A DNA stretch of 51,126 bases from Opitutaceae bacterium (GTDB lineage Bacteria > Verrucomicrobiota > Verrucomicrobiia > Opitutales > Opitutaceae). Every line of letters begins with the position of its first letter. Position 1 is the first letter of the stretch. A model generated the notes under the pieces. It made no database searches. It had not been told where the DNA came from and worked only from the letters and a program-made list of their open reading frames with translations. A program made the translations under genes and the position numbers. Shown piece after piece: positions 1-9,357 of this stretch. The DNA lies in NCBI GenBank assembly GCA_028281165.1, contig JANQKI010000122.1, positions 1 to 51,126 of the forward strand, in the 5' to 3' direction.

Positions 1-80
1 TCGTATAATCACGAGGTTGACTTTGGTGCTATTTCTTAATCGAATTGAGGGATTCCCATAATTTCAAACGTGTGTGTGCC

Positions 81-692
81 ATGGTTCTTCGTGTGATTCT
101 TTACTTTGGGCTTTGCATCCCCCTCTTCTTGCTTGCCGCTTGCGGCACTACCTCCAGTACCCTGAGCTACCCTGCCGCTCATGCTAGTGTCCCCCATAAG
201 CTGGTCAACGGGAGGATCTTGGAAGCGAGAGATGTGACGATTGACGGTCACGCTACTAATATGGGTATGATCGTCGGGGGCGGGATCGGTTCTGCGGTTG
301 GAGCGATTGCTGTGCCTGTAAAGTCGACCACCACGATTACGCCTAACTCTAGCGGCGGAGTCGATGTTAGGGGTTCGAGCAATGCGCATGAGAGTAGAGC
401 TGCCATTGCGGCGGGAGCTGCTTTAGGAGCGATTGCCGGGCGAAAGATCGAGAAAAAGCTTTCTACTAGAAAAGCCCAGGAGCTGGTAATCGAATTGGAA
501 GGTGGCGAAACTATGGTAATCGTTCAGCCAATACGAGAGCCTGCTTTTCGCAAAGACGAGAAAGTGCGCGTGTATTCAACAAAATATGGCGCTTCGAAAG
601 TCTTTCACTCCGATGAGGATCCTTTTATCGATCCTGAGACCAATGCTTATCTGATTCCCGAAGTAGGGGACGAAGAGATCGTTACTTGGTAA
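81..692 (+). CDS. Glycine-zipper outer-membrane lipoprotein (SlyB-like)
   Basis: The protein has about 203 residues from the ATG at 81. This start is preferred over the upstream ATG at 45 because it places a short hydrophobic signal peptide directly before a lipobox (LLAAC, lipidated Cys about 21). Two glycine-rich hydrophobic stretches follow: one around residues 57-80 with GxxxG spacing (GGGIGSAVGAIA) and one around 115-135 (AAGAALGAIAGRKIEKKL). This resembles the glycine-zipper arrangement of SlyB/Pal-type lipoproteins. The C-terminal third is charged and beta-rich, as in the soluble part of SlyB-like proteins. A role in envelope integrity is inferred from the family. The gene stands alone and is followed by a hairpin/T-tract terminator. 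Confidence 0.7.
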   Translation: MVLRVILYFGLCIPLFLLAACGTTSSTLSYPAAHASVPHKLVNGRILEARDVTIDGHATNMGMIVGGGIGSAVGAIAVPVKSTTTITPNSSGGVDVRGSSNAHESRAAIAAGAALGAIAGRKIEKKLSTRKAQELVIELEGGETMVIVQPIREPAFRKDEKVRVYSTKYGASKVFHSDEDPFIDPETNAYLIPEVGDEEIVTW

Positions 693-715
693 AGCTCTCA
701 GCCTTTGTTGTATTC

Positions 716-738
716 AAATAGCTCTCACGCTATTTTTT
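716..738 (+). terminator. Rho-independent terminator after the lipoprotein gene
   Basis: A perfect 7-bp stem (AAATAGC/GCTATTT) with a 6-base loop (TCTCAC) is followed by further T residues, 24 bases after the lipoprotein stop codon. It overlaps the stop codon of the convergent PH-domain gene. The stem is AT-rich and short, so strength is uncertain. Confidence 0.5.
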
Positions 739-1260
739 CTCTAGCAACCTTTCGATGCGCAGGAGCGACTGCTTGATATCGCCTAGAATCTGGGTGGCAT
801 CTTCCTCGCTTGGTTTTGATGTCGGTTCGGGCTCGATCAAAAGATCCTTTTGACGGAGGACGGTTTCCCTAAACGTTTTGGCTTCAATAATACCAGTCAG
901 CGCGATCAGCGCTCCACCTGTGGGGCTCGATTGGCCGGCCGTCTCTACCGTTACTCTTTCAAGTCCCATCCGACGCATAATCGGCCCCTGCGTCATTCCC
1001 AGGTCCGTGATCTTGTCTAGTGGGACAGTCTTTTCGTTTCTCACGAAGATCCCTCGCTTCACTTTTAGCGACCGGGTCGTGAGTATGCATTCCATGCTTT
1101 GCAGGTAGCGTTTGGTGAAAATCAATCCCAAGGGAATCCAAAGCAATAGCAATGGAATTCCAACTACGCTAATGATAAGAATTAGCGTTCCTGACAGAAG
1201 CCAGTATTGGCAAACTTTTGGATCGAATTCCGCTTTTCTGATCAGTTTTTCCTCTCGCAT
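730..1260 (-). CDS. Membrane-anchored bacterial PH-domain (bPH2/DUF304) protein
   Basis: The 176-residue protein has a hydrophobic hairpin at about residues 18-50 (two membrane segments broken by GIP and WIP turns). A bacterial PH-like domain of the YdbS/YdbT type follows. Its hallmarks are visible: a strand with LTTRSLKVKRGIF, then VPLDKITDLGMTQGPIMRRMGLERVTVETAG. The C-terminal 50 residues are polar and end in an amphipathic segment (LGDIKQSLLRIERLLEKK) that looks like a short coiled coil for self-association. Function is unknown for most members. The gene is monocistronic and convergent with the lipoprotein gene. Confidence 0.75.
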   Translation of the reverse strand: MREEKLIRKAEFDPKVCQYWLLSGTLILIISVVGIPLLLLWIPLGLIFTKRYLQSMECILTTRSLKVKRGIFVRNEKTVPLDKITDLGMTQGPIMRRMGLERVTVETAGQSSPTGGALIALTGIIEAKTFRETVLRQKDLLIEPEPTSKPSEEDATQILGDIKQSLLRIERLLEKK

Positions 1261-1538
1261 CGCAAATTATGAATATAGCTTTCAGTTCTTCGGGACAACC
1301 CTATAAAGATCATTTTCCATCTGTCTTAGACTTCCGCTCGTCTATATATTCATTGTTCGTCTCGACTGGCGGGCTGATCAAGGTAACCAGATATGATCTT
1401 GTTTGCGTTATCCCATAAACGCGTTACCAATGCTGCCTTACTTTTGCGGAGATTTTAAGCTCTCGTTTGTTTGGCCCAAATGGAACCTTGGTCTGCCAAC
1501 GCAATCATGAGTTGCCCTTCTCGTTAATATTTTCAGTC

Positions 1539-4355
1539 ATGCGATTTTCTTTTCGTCTTAAATTCGTCTTACTATGCGCTGCCGTTGTTGGTCAGCTTCA
1601 GAGCCAAACCTTCAATCTGGATCCTGACGCTCCCCTTCCCGTCGATAAGAATGTTACGGTCGGCCAGTTGGAAAACGGACTGAAATACTACATTCGTGAA
1701 AACAAGAAGCCCGAGGGGAGGGCTCGGCTAAGGCTTGTTGTGAATGCTGGGTCTCTGCAGGAGGAAGACGACCAGAGGGGACTTGCCCACTTCGTCGAAC
1801 ATATGGCCTTCAACGGAACGGCTAACTTCGAGAAAAACGAAATGATCCATTTTCTCGAGGGGATAGGGATGCGTTTCGGATCTCATTTAAACGCCTACAC
1901 ATCTTTTAACGAGACCGTCTACATGATCGAGATTCCGCTCGATGATCCGACTGTATTGGAGACTTCGATGCAGATACTGGCGGACTGGGCTGGCGGTATC
2001 ACTTTCGATCCTTACGAGCTGGAGAAGGAGAGGGGAGTGGTAGAAGAGGAATGGAGAGCCCGCCAGGGCGCAGGGCAACGACTAGTTGAACGTCAATATC
2101 CATTTATCTACTACAATTCCAAGTATGCCGAGAGACTGCCCATCGGATCCATGGTCGTCGTCAAGCGAGCGCCTCCGCAGCGCTTCATCGATTTCTACAA
2201 CGACTGGTATAGGCCGAATCTCATGGCGGTCATTGCGGTAGGGGATTTCCAGTCCGCTTTTATCGAGGATCGCATAAGGGAGTACTTCCAAGATTTGGAA
2301 AATCCCGTGGACGCTCCTGAACGCCTTCCAACTGAAGTTCCTGATCACGAAGAGACGCTTGTCTCGATCGAGACCGATCCAGAACTTACGGTATCCTCTG
2401 TTAGAATACACATCAAGGGCGGGATCGATCCTGATGTAACGGCTTCGGATTACAAGCGACATATCGTCGAACGGCTTTATTATTCGATGATAAACCAGCG
2501 CCTGGCTGAACGGACCCGCGAGGCGAACCCTCCTTTTATCAATGCGGGTGTCGGCAAAACGAAAATCGCTCGCGAGAAGCAGTCCTTTACTCTAAGCGTC
2601 GTCTTTTTCGAAAATCGCTACGACGATGGGCTAAATGCTTTGATTGCCGAGGTCAATCGAGCGATTCGCGATGGCTTTTCCGCTACGGAACTTGAGCGTA
2701 TGAAAGCCGATGTGCTTCGCTCGCTTGAGAGGGCTTACGACGAGCGAGACAAGACGAATTCCTTGGCCTATACAAATGAATACACCAGAGCTTTTACGGT
2801 CGATGAACCTATTCCGGGTATTGAGATGGAATTGGCCATGACGCGACATTTCCTAAAGGAAATCTCTCTCGATGAAGTCAATGCGGTTGGGGAGGTTTTC
2901 AAAAGAAAAGGGAATCGGGTTATTTTATTCAGCGCTCCTGAAAAGGAAGGTCTCATTGTTCCTAGTGAAGAGGAATTGGTAGCGGCCATCGATTCGGCAT
3001 CGAAGATCCAGCTGGCTGCTTATGATGACAGAGTATCCGACGCTCCGCTTCTGGAGGATCTACCTGAACCCGGCGACATCGTGAGTGAAACGTATCACGA
3101 ATCTGTAGACACTCACGAATGGAGTCTTTCGAACGGGATTCGCGTTATTGCGAAAAAGACCGACTTTCAGAACGACCAGATCCTCATGACTTCCTTTAGC
3201 CCAGGTGGATCAAGTCTCGCTATGGACGACGAATATGTTTCAGCCATTACTGCAACAATGATTGTGACTGAAAGCGGTTTAGGAGATCTGGACGCGATTC
3301 AACTCGATAAAAAACTGGCCGGTAAAGCTCTTGGCGTCAGTCCTTACATCAACGATCAATATGAAGGCTTTAATGGTTCGACCTCGCCAAAAGATATCGA
3401 GCTATTTTTCCAGATGCTTTGGATGTATGCAAGGCAGCCGAGAGTTGACGATAAGGCGATTGATTCCATGACGACTCGACTAAACGCAGTTATCGCAAAC
3501 CGTCTCAAAAATCCGAATGCGGTTTTCCAAGATGAAATCTCGAAGGCTTTCTATGGAGATCACTTACGACATCGGCCCATGAGCCAGGAGCTGATGAGAG
3601 AGATAGATCCCGGGCTCGCTCTTGCTATTTATAAAAACCGTTTTAACGATTTTAGCGATTTCACTTTCGTTTTCGTTGGAGCAATAGACCTCGATGAATT
3701 GAAGGGCTTAACCAAACAATATCTAGCTTCTCTGCCGAAAACGAATCGTGTTGAAAAAGGCGTTTTTCGTGACGATAAGCCGGCTTCGGGCCAGTTAGTG
3801 GTCAACGTCGATAAGGGGCTCGAGGAAAAAACGTCTACACGGGTTATTTTCACTGGAGATGCTGAATGGTCGCCAGAAAATCAATACGCTATGAGCGTCG
3901 TGCGCGATTTGCTGAACATACGTTTGCGGGAGTCCTTGCGAGAAGAAAATAGCGGCACTTACGGAGTTGGCGTTTTCGGGAGCATATCTCGAGAGCCTAT
4001 CGAACTATTCACTACTGGCTTCGCCTTTTCATCCGATCCTGCCAACACGGATGCATTGATTCGGATTGCCTTTAGCGAGATTCAGGATTTGCAAGAGACA
4101 GGTCCTCGCTTGGAAAACATGGCCAAAGTTCGTGAAATTCATCTTAGAGGCCGGGAAAAAAGCGAAAAGACCAATAATTTCTGGCGACAGCGCTTAGCAG
4201 CTATGGCTCGTCAAGGCCGCGATTTTTCGGATATTCTCGGATACGAAACTATGGTTTCGGCCTTTAATGCGAAAGACGCTCAAGAAGCCGCCAACAACTA
4301 TTTCGATTTTGATAATGTTCTTATCGCTCGGCTGAACCCGAATTACCAGGAATAG
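1539..4355 (+). CDS. M16 family zinc metalloprotease (PqqL-like)
   Basis: The ATG at 1539 gives about 938 residues, close to E. coli PqqL, and leaves a clean signal peptide (RLKFVLLCAAVVGQLQSQ). An upstream ATG at 1467 would bury the signal, so it was rejected. The inverted zinc motif HxxEH is intact as HFVEH at residues 84-88, and the third zinc ligand lies in the ERGVVEEEW segment at about 165-172. The four-domain pitrilysin architecture is complete: a catalytic half plus a second, inactive M16 half beginning near residue 520 (THEWSLSNGIRVIAKKTDF). It is predicted to act in the periplasm on small peptides or unfolded proteins. It is convergent with the SNF2 gene, with only 28 bases between the stop codons. 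Confidence 0.88.
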   Translation: MRFSFRLKFVLLCAAVVGQLQSQTFNLDPDAPLPVDKNVTVGQLENGLKYYIRENKKPEGRARLRLVVNAGSLQEEDDQRGLAHFVEHMAFNGTANFEKNEMIHFLEGIGMRFGSHLNAYTSFNETVYMIEIPLDDPTVLETSMQILADWAGGITFDPYELEKERGVVEEEWRARQGAGQRLVERQYPFIYYNSKYAERLPIGSMVVVKRAPPQRFIDFYNDWYRPNLMAVIAVGDFQSAFIEDRIREYFQDLENPVDAPERLPTEVPDHEETLVSIETDPELTVSSVRIHIKGGIDPDVTASDYKRHIVERLYYSMINQRLAERTREANPPFINAGVGKTKIAREKQSFTLSVVFFENRYDDGLNALIAEVNRAIRDGFSATELERMKADVLRSLERAYDERDKTNSLAYTNEYTRAFTVDEPIPGIEMELAMTRHFLKEISLDEVNAVGEVFKRKGNRVILFSAPEKEGLIVPSEEELVAAIDSASKIQLAAYDDRVSDAPLLEDLPEPGDIVSETYHESVDTHEWSLSNGIRVIAKKTDFQNDQILMTSFSPGGSSLAMDDEYVSAITATMIVTESGLGDLDAIQLDKKLAGKALGVSPYINDQYEGFNGSTSPKDIELFFQMLWMYARQPRVDDKAIDSMTTRLNAVIANRLKNPNAVFQDEISKAFYGDHLRHRPMSQELMREIDPGLALAIYKNRFNDFSDFTFVFVGAIDLDELKGLTKQYLASLPKTNRVEKGVFRDDKPASGQLVVNVDKGLEEKTSTRVIFTGDAEWSPENQYAMSVVRDLLNIRLRESLREENSGTYGVGVFGSISREPIELFTTGFAFSSDPANTDALIRIAFSEIQDLQETGPRLENMAKVREIHLRGREKSEKTNNFWRQRLAAMARQGRDFSDILGYETMVSAFNAKDAQEAANNYFDFDNVLIARLNPNYQE

Positions 4356-4383
4356 CTTTGTGGCCTTCCCAATTTAGATTGGA

Positions 4384-7300
4384 CTACTGGGAATCATTGC
4401 TCAAAACGTACTTGAGGTTTTCCAAGTCCAATATGTTGCCCAAGGATTCCTCCTGTACAATCTCGTTGGCTAGGGCTTCCTTTTTCAATTGCAGGCTCTG
4501 TATTCTCTGCTCGACGGTATTTCCAGCGATCAGTCGGTAGGCGTTAACTGTATTTTTCTGGCCAATACGGTGAGTTCGATCAATCGCCTGAGCCTCAACG
4601 GCAGGATTCCACCAAGGATCGTAGAGAATAACGTAGGATGCGGCTGTCAGATTGAGCCCGTAGCCAGCGGCTCGCAAGGAGAGCAGGAAAGCTCCCTTAG
4701 TCGGGTCGTTTTGGAATTCTTCGACGAGCTGCTCGCGATTTTTCGATTGTCCTGTAAGAATGAGGTGGGGACATTGCAAAGCCCCCAGCTCTTCGCTGAT
4801 GATGCTAAGCATTTCGACGAATTGGCTGAAGATTAGAACCTTGTGACCCTCTTCTTTCAGCTCGCTTACCAAGTCCAGCAGCGCTTCCAGTTTTGCGCTT
4901 CGAATATCCGCATAGGCTCCATCTAGCAAACGAGGATGACAGCTAATTTGGCGAAGCCGTAGCAAGGATGCCAGGATGTTGAACCGCTGTTTGTCGAGAT
5001 CGGCAGCTGAATTCAGACTCAAGAGCAAGTTCTGCGATTGCTTGAGTTCGGCCTGATAAAGCTCCAATTGCTCTCCTTCGAGATGACATGTAAGCGTTTC
5101 TTCGATACGATCTGGCAGATCGGGGGCGACTTGGAGCTTGCTACGACGGAGAAGGAAGTGCTTGACCCGATTGGATAGCCTCTTTGGCGTTTGGGGATCC
5201 GATTCCCTGTATTGACGTTTGAAGGACGCTTGGCTGCCTAGCAAGCCTGGCATTGAAAAGGAAAAAAGACTCCAAAGATCTAGAGAACGATTTTCAATGG
5301 GCGTCCCAGTTAGCACAACCCGATGTTTCGCTTTGACTTCTCTTGCCACCTTGGCTGTTTGCGAAGATGGGTTTTTAATGTACTGCCCTTCGTCGAGGAT
5401 TACGGTTGTCCAATCAACACTGGTAAAAAATCCGCGTTGTATCCGCAATTGCGAATAGTTGGCTACTAGTATGTCAATCTCGGATACGTCCCATATTGGT
5501 TTGTTGATAGTTTCGGAATCATAGAGAGCGATGGAGAGAAGATTCGAATGACGGGCAACCTCCTGTTTCCAGACATGCACCACTGATTTTGGGCAGACCA
5601 CCAAGCACTGAAAACGCTCCTCTTTGGGATGTCGTAGCTTTAGCCACGCGAGCCAGGTGAGGGCCTGTAGCGTCTTGCCCAACCCCATGTCGTCAGCCAG
5701 AACACCTCCAAATCCATTAGTCGAAAGGAACGTTAGAAATTGGAACCCTTCAACTTGGTAGGGGCGTAAATCGGTTACAATTCCTTTTGGCAGGTTCGAC
5801 GGCGTTACGTTTGTAACCTCCTTGGCTCTCTTTTTGATTTCCTTGGCTAGCTCCTTGAGTCTAAGCTCCTCGAGCTTGGCATCCGCTAGTTGAAGGGCGT
5901 GCAAGCTTCGCGTTTCGCTTTGGCCTTCTTGAAAGTCGACTCCGAGCGTATCCAGAAATTCAGTTTGCGAAACATCGACGCTAGGATCGAAGCGTTTCCA
6001 TCCTTTGCCTGGAATACTCACATATTTGCCAGGACTGCGCAGGAGCAAAGCGATTTCGTTTTCAGTCAGTGTAGTATCCCAGAACTCAGGCTTTAGGCTC
6101 AGATCAAACCAGTCGCCATCCGCTTGCTTATCGATATGAATAGCGTAGCGTCCAGCTGGACGGCTATCCACTAACGTATCGAGTTCGTCATCTGCGATGA
6201 TTTGAATACTCTCTGGCAGACTTTGTATCAGAGATTTGAATAATTCAGGAAAGTCTTCATCCACCTCCTTTTGCCACAATGCTTCATCTTCCTCGACGAG
6301 GTCGTATCCTTTTAATGCGGACAAAAGCGAGCCGTACTCTGGATATTCAAATAAAGACCCCTTTCCTGGAGTCGAACTGTTTTCGCCAGTTTCAATATTG
6401 GCGGATTCGATCCATCCTTCCTCTGAGAGCTTGAACCAATGTTTCTTATCAATCGAACTGGCTACCAGTTGAAGCTGCATGGTTTGCCTGCCCTCTGCTC
6501 TCTCTTTTTCCAATTTAAGATAAGCTGCCAGTTTGAGGGGAATGACGACAACCTGGTTCTCAAGGTGCTCAGGAAGCGGCAAATCCAAGCTTTTCAAGTA
6601 GAGCAATCCCTCAGGGCTTTCCAATGACTCTGCTGGTATTTTAAATACATCGTTTGGCTTAGCGTCAGCTCTAAACAGGGAAGGTCCGCGATGAAGTTTC
6701 TCTTTTCGAAAATAAAGCGTATCCGCCCCGGGAAGACACGCGACTAACGTGGGTATATCGCTCTCGTCGTCGAAGCCTAAGTGGAGTTCGTAGCTCCCTG
6801 AATCGTTTACTCCTTTTTCGAGTCCAATCCATCTCAATGGACGAGAGTCTATCGTGATTTGATTTCCGTTTCTATCAACAATTAGATGAGCGGTTTCCGA
6901 ATTATGGACAAGGCGATTCAGTAGCGAGCAATCGTCTGGCTTGTCCAAGTCCAGTCGAACCCGTTTGGCTGATCGATAGTAGTCCTGAAAAATGGAACAG
7001 AGAGCGAGACAAGACGTAGAGAATCGATCCAAAAATCCGTAGTCCTTTTCCAACCACTGGATTAGGTCCTTGGCATGGAGAGGGCGAAATTCGTTTGTTC
7101 CAGCAGGGGATCTTTCCCATTTGAAAGCTCGTCCCTGTAGTTTGAGTCTTACATCGAGACGCGTTTGAGTAGGGCCAATACGCTTTTGCGATAGATTTCC
7201 CAGGCGGTTCCGCCAGAGCTGGATATCCTTTCGCCGTTCTCTTTGGGCTATATTTTCTCTGGTTCCACGGATATCTGTCGAGGCCTTTAAAAACTCTGGA

Positions 7301-7584
7301 ACTTCGATTTTATAATCATCGAAGACCAATGCGATGTATTGCCATAGCGAATACTCAGTCTCTGGTTTTTCGAGCCAAAGGCCTTCGGTGACTGATTTCT
7401 GCGGATTCAGACTGAGCTCCTTGAATCGCTTGTCAAGCGAAGCTAGATCTTTTACGTAAAGCGTGTCTCGCCAGTCCAACTCCTCCAGCAATTCGCCTAG
7501 CTTGTCGAGGTAGATATTCTCATCGACATTGAGTTTCCTTTTCAGGGAAGCTTCGATTTCCTTTGTCCAACCTGACAGTTTCAC
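4384..7584 (-). CDS. SNF2-family DNA-dependent ATPase / helicase
   Basis: The 1066-residue protein appears to start at a GTG; no in-frame ATG lies close by. The C-terminal half is a complete SNF2 motor. It has Walker A DDMGLGKT at about 628-636, motif II DEGQ at about 730 (most relatives have DEAQ or DEAH), motif III LTGTPIENR, and the helicase C-terminal domain with GYGLNLTAASYVI, DPWWNP and motif VI QAIDRTHRIGQ at about 990-1005. The first 600 residues are a long region with no motif I recognise, like the variable N-termini of bacterial SNF2/HepA-related proteins. Bacterial members remodel protein-nucleic acid complexes. The specific role here is unknown, and I see no nuclease or defence partner next to it. 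Confidence 0.88.
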   Translation of the reverse strand: MKLSGWTKEIEASLKRKLNVDENIYLDKLGELLEELDWRDTLYVKDLASLDKRFKELSLNPQKSVTEGLWLEKPETEYSLWQYIALVFDDYKIEVPEFLKASTDIRGTRENIAQRERRKDIQLWRNRLGNLSQKRIGPTQTRLDVRLKLQGRAFKWERSPAGTNEFRPLHAKDLIQWLEKDYGFLDRFSTSCLALCSIFQDYYRSAKRVRLDLDKPDDCSLLNRLVHNSETAHLIVDRNGNQITIDSRPLRWIGLEKGVNDSGSYELHLGFDDESDIPTLVACLPGADTLYFRKEKLHRGPSLFRADAKPNDVFKIPAESLESPEGLLYLKSLDLPLPEHLENQVVVIPLKLAAYLKLEKERAEGRQTMQLQLVASSIDKKHWFKLSEEGWIESANIETGENSSTPGKGSLFEYPEYGSLLSALKGYDLVEEDEALWQKEVDEDFPELFKSLIQSLPESIQIIADDELDTLVDSRPAGRYAIHIDKQADGDWFDLSLKPEFWDTTLTENEIALLLRSPGKYVSIPGKGWKRFDPSVDVSQTEFLDTLGVDFQEGQSETRSLHALQLADAKLEELRLKELAKEIKKRAKEVTNVTPSNLPKGIVTDLRPYQVEGFQFLTFLSTNGFGGVLADDMGLGKTLQALTWLAWLKLRHPKEERFQCLVVCPKSVVHVWKQEVARHSNLLSIALYDSETINKPIWDVSEIDILVANYSQLRIQRGFFTSVDWTTVILDEGQYIKNPSSQTAKVAREVKAKHRVVLTGTPIENRSLDLWSLFSFSMPGLLGSQASFKRQYRESDPQTPKRLSNRVKHFLLRRSKLQVAPDLPDRIEETLTCHLEGEQLELYQAELKQSQNLLLSLNSAADLDKQRFNILASLLRLRQISCHPRLLDGAYADIRSAKLEALLDLVSELKEEGHKVLIFSQFVEMLSIISEELGALQCPHLILTGQSKNREQLVEEFQNDPTKGAFLLSLRAAGYGLNLTAASYVILYDPWWNPAVEAQAIDRTHRIGQKNTVNAYRLIAGNTVEQRIQSLQLKKEALANEIVQEESLGNILDLENLKYVLSNDSQ

Positions 7585-7663
7585 ATCTTTTATTAAGAGT
7601 CGATACGAAATAGCAATGGAGGCAGTTTAGCTCCCTTATTTTTAAAACCCTCCCCTAAACCGT

Positions 7664-9172
7664 TCAGTAAAGTTTTTCGTCTAGCAGGGAGAATAGCTCT
7701 TCTTCTTTAATGCGCTTCTGTTCGGTTGTGTCGCGATCTCTAATGGTGAAGGTATCATCCTCCAGAGTATCGAAGTCGATGGTCACACACCAGGGCGTAC
7801 CCACTTCATCCATACGACGATAGCGTCGGCCAATGGCGCCCGAAGCGTCCCAGAACGCGCTATGCCTGCGTTGCAGCTTTTCGTAAAGCGATTGCGCTCG
7901 CTCGACGAGTTCCGGCTTGTTCTTTAGCAAAGGAAGAACCGCCACTTTATAGGGAGCAATTCGAGGATGGAATTTCATTACGGTTCGCTTCTCCCCATCG
8001 ATCTCGTCTTCGCAATAGGCTGCCGTCAAGATCGCCAGGAACAGACGATCCACACCCAATGCCGGTTCCACGACGTGCGGAACGTATTTGGATTTTGTAG
8101 ACTCGTCGAAAATCTCCATCGACTTTCCCGAATACTCTTGATGTTGAGTGAGGTCGAAGTTTCCGCGGCAGGCAATGCCCCATAATTCCTGTTCTCCAAA
8201 GGGGAACTTGAAAGTGATGTCGGTCGTGCCCTTGGAATAATGAGAAAGCTTTTCCAGCGGGTGCACATCTTCGCCCATCATCTCGTTTGGAATGCCTACG
8301 CTATTTAGCCAGCTCTTGCACCAATCGATCCACTCCCGATGGCAGGTTTCCCAGTCCGCGTCGGGCGAGATGAAATACTCCATTTCCATTTGCTCGAATT
8401 CACGCGAGCGGAAAATGAAGTTGCGTGGCGTGATCTCGTTGCGAAACGCCTTGCCGATTTGAGCGATGCCGAAGGGAATCTTAACCCGACCCGTATCCAC
8501 AATGTTCTTATAGTTAGCGAAAATGCCTTGAGCCGTTTCGGGGCGCAAGTAGGCGACAGAGGTCGAATCGCTCAAGGCGCCGACGTGCGTTTGAAACATG
8601 AGATTGAATTCTCGCGGAGCAGTCAGCGAGCCGGACTCCCCTGTTGCTGGAGAAGGGATTTTTTCATACTCGGAAGGATCCGCCTCGGTGTACTCCTTCA
8701 GCTCGATAGGGGCTAGCTCTCCTTGAATGGCTAACTTGCGTTTAAGGTTGGCGGCCTTTTCTTCTGCCTCCGCCTGCATTTCTCCATCTTCCAAGACCGA
8801 AACATAGCCGACGTTTTCCCCATCAACAATGACTGGAGCAAAGAAAAGCTGGTCTGCCCGATAACGCATTTTCGACTCCTTACAGTCCACCATTGGGTCC
8901 GAAAAGCCATCCACATGACCTGAAGCTTGCCAGATCTTTGGCGACATAATGATGGATGAATCGAGGCCGACAACGTCCTCGCGTCGATGCACCATGTCCT
9001 TCCACCAGGCATCCTTAATGTTCTTCTTTATCTCTGTTCCGAGAGGCCCGAAGTCAAAGAACCCGTTATAGCCGCCATAGATTTCCGATGACTGGAAGAT
9101 GAAGCCGCGGCGTTTGCACAGGGCCACAATGGCGTCCATAAGGGTGTTAGCGGATGCTTTGGTTTTCGACAT
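7664..9172 (-). CDS. glyQS: Glycine--tRNA ligase, alpha2 (single-chain) type
   Basis: This 502-residue class II synthetase charges tRNA-Gly with glycine. It is the single-subunit dimeric form, not the alpha2beta2 GlyQ/GlyS form. Motif 2 is visible in [21 protein letters not shown]. The N-terminus carries the typical [19 protein letters not shown] and [14 protein letters not shown]. The conserved [16 protein letters not shown] stretch lies near the middle, and the C-terminal anticodon-binding domain begins near residue 405 ([13 protein letters not shown]) and includes [25 protein letters not shown]. No Shine-Dalgarno sequence precedes the ATG. The gene is monocistronic. Confidence 0.96.
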   Translation of the reverse strand: MSKTKASANTLMDAIVALCKRRGFIFQSSEIYGGYNGFFDFGPLGTEIKKNIKDAWWKDMVHRREDVVGLDSSIIMSPKIWQASGHVDGFSDPMVDCKESKMRYRADQLFFAPVIVDGENVGYVSVLEDGEMQAEAEEKAANLKRKLAIQGELAPIELKEYTEADPSEYEKIPSPATGESGSLTAPREFNLMFQTHVGALSDSTSVAYLRPETAQGIFANYKNIVDTGRVKIPFGIAQIGKAFRNEITPRNFIFRSREFEQMEMEYFISPDADWETCHREWIDWCKSWLNSVGIPNEMMGEDVHPLEKLSHYSKGTTDITFKFPFGEQELWGIACRGNFDLTQHQEYSGKSMEIFDESTKSKYVPHVVEPALGVDRLFLAILTAAYCEDEIDGEKRTVMKFHPRIAPYKVAVLPLLKNKPELVERAQSLYEKLQRRHSAFWDASGAIGRRYRRMDEVGTPWCVTIDFDTLEDDTFTIRDRDTTEQKRIKEEELFSLLDEKLY

Positions 9173-9357
9173 AAGGCGTAATCAAATGCGCGTGAAATTC
9201 CGGCGGGTCAAGCGATTGCTCTAAGCCTCCAAAGGGCTCTCAGACCTTTTTCCGGGCAATCTCGATCCTGGTTCGATTCGAGACTTAAATATAGTTGCCA
9301 AGCCAGAATGGATGATCTTTGACTACCCAGCTCTCATCATCTTAACACATTTTCACA

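Noticed and set aside
4369..4395. TTCCCA ... TGGGAA inverted repeat between the M16 and SNF2 genes
   Set aside because: Six-bp stem with a 16-base loop and no T-tract; could arise by chance.
4384..7584. SNF2 protein as part of a DISARM-like or other defence system
   Set aside because: Its neighbours are an M16 protease and glycyl-tRNA synthetase; no methylase, nuclease or phospholipase-D gene is nearby.
9255..9290. tRNA T-arm-like GGTTCGATTC
   Set aside because: The flanking five bases do not pair as a T-stem and no acceptor or anticodon stem can be drawn around it.
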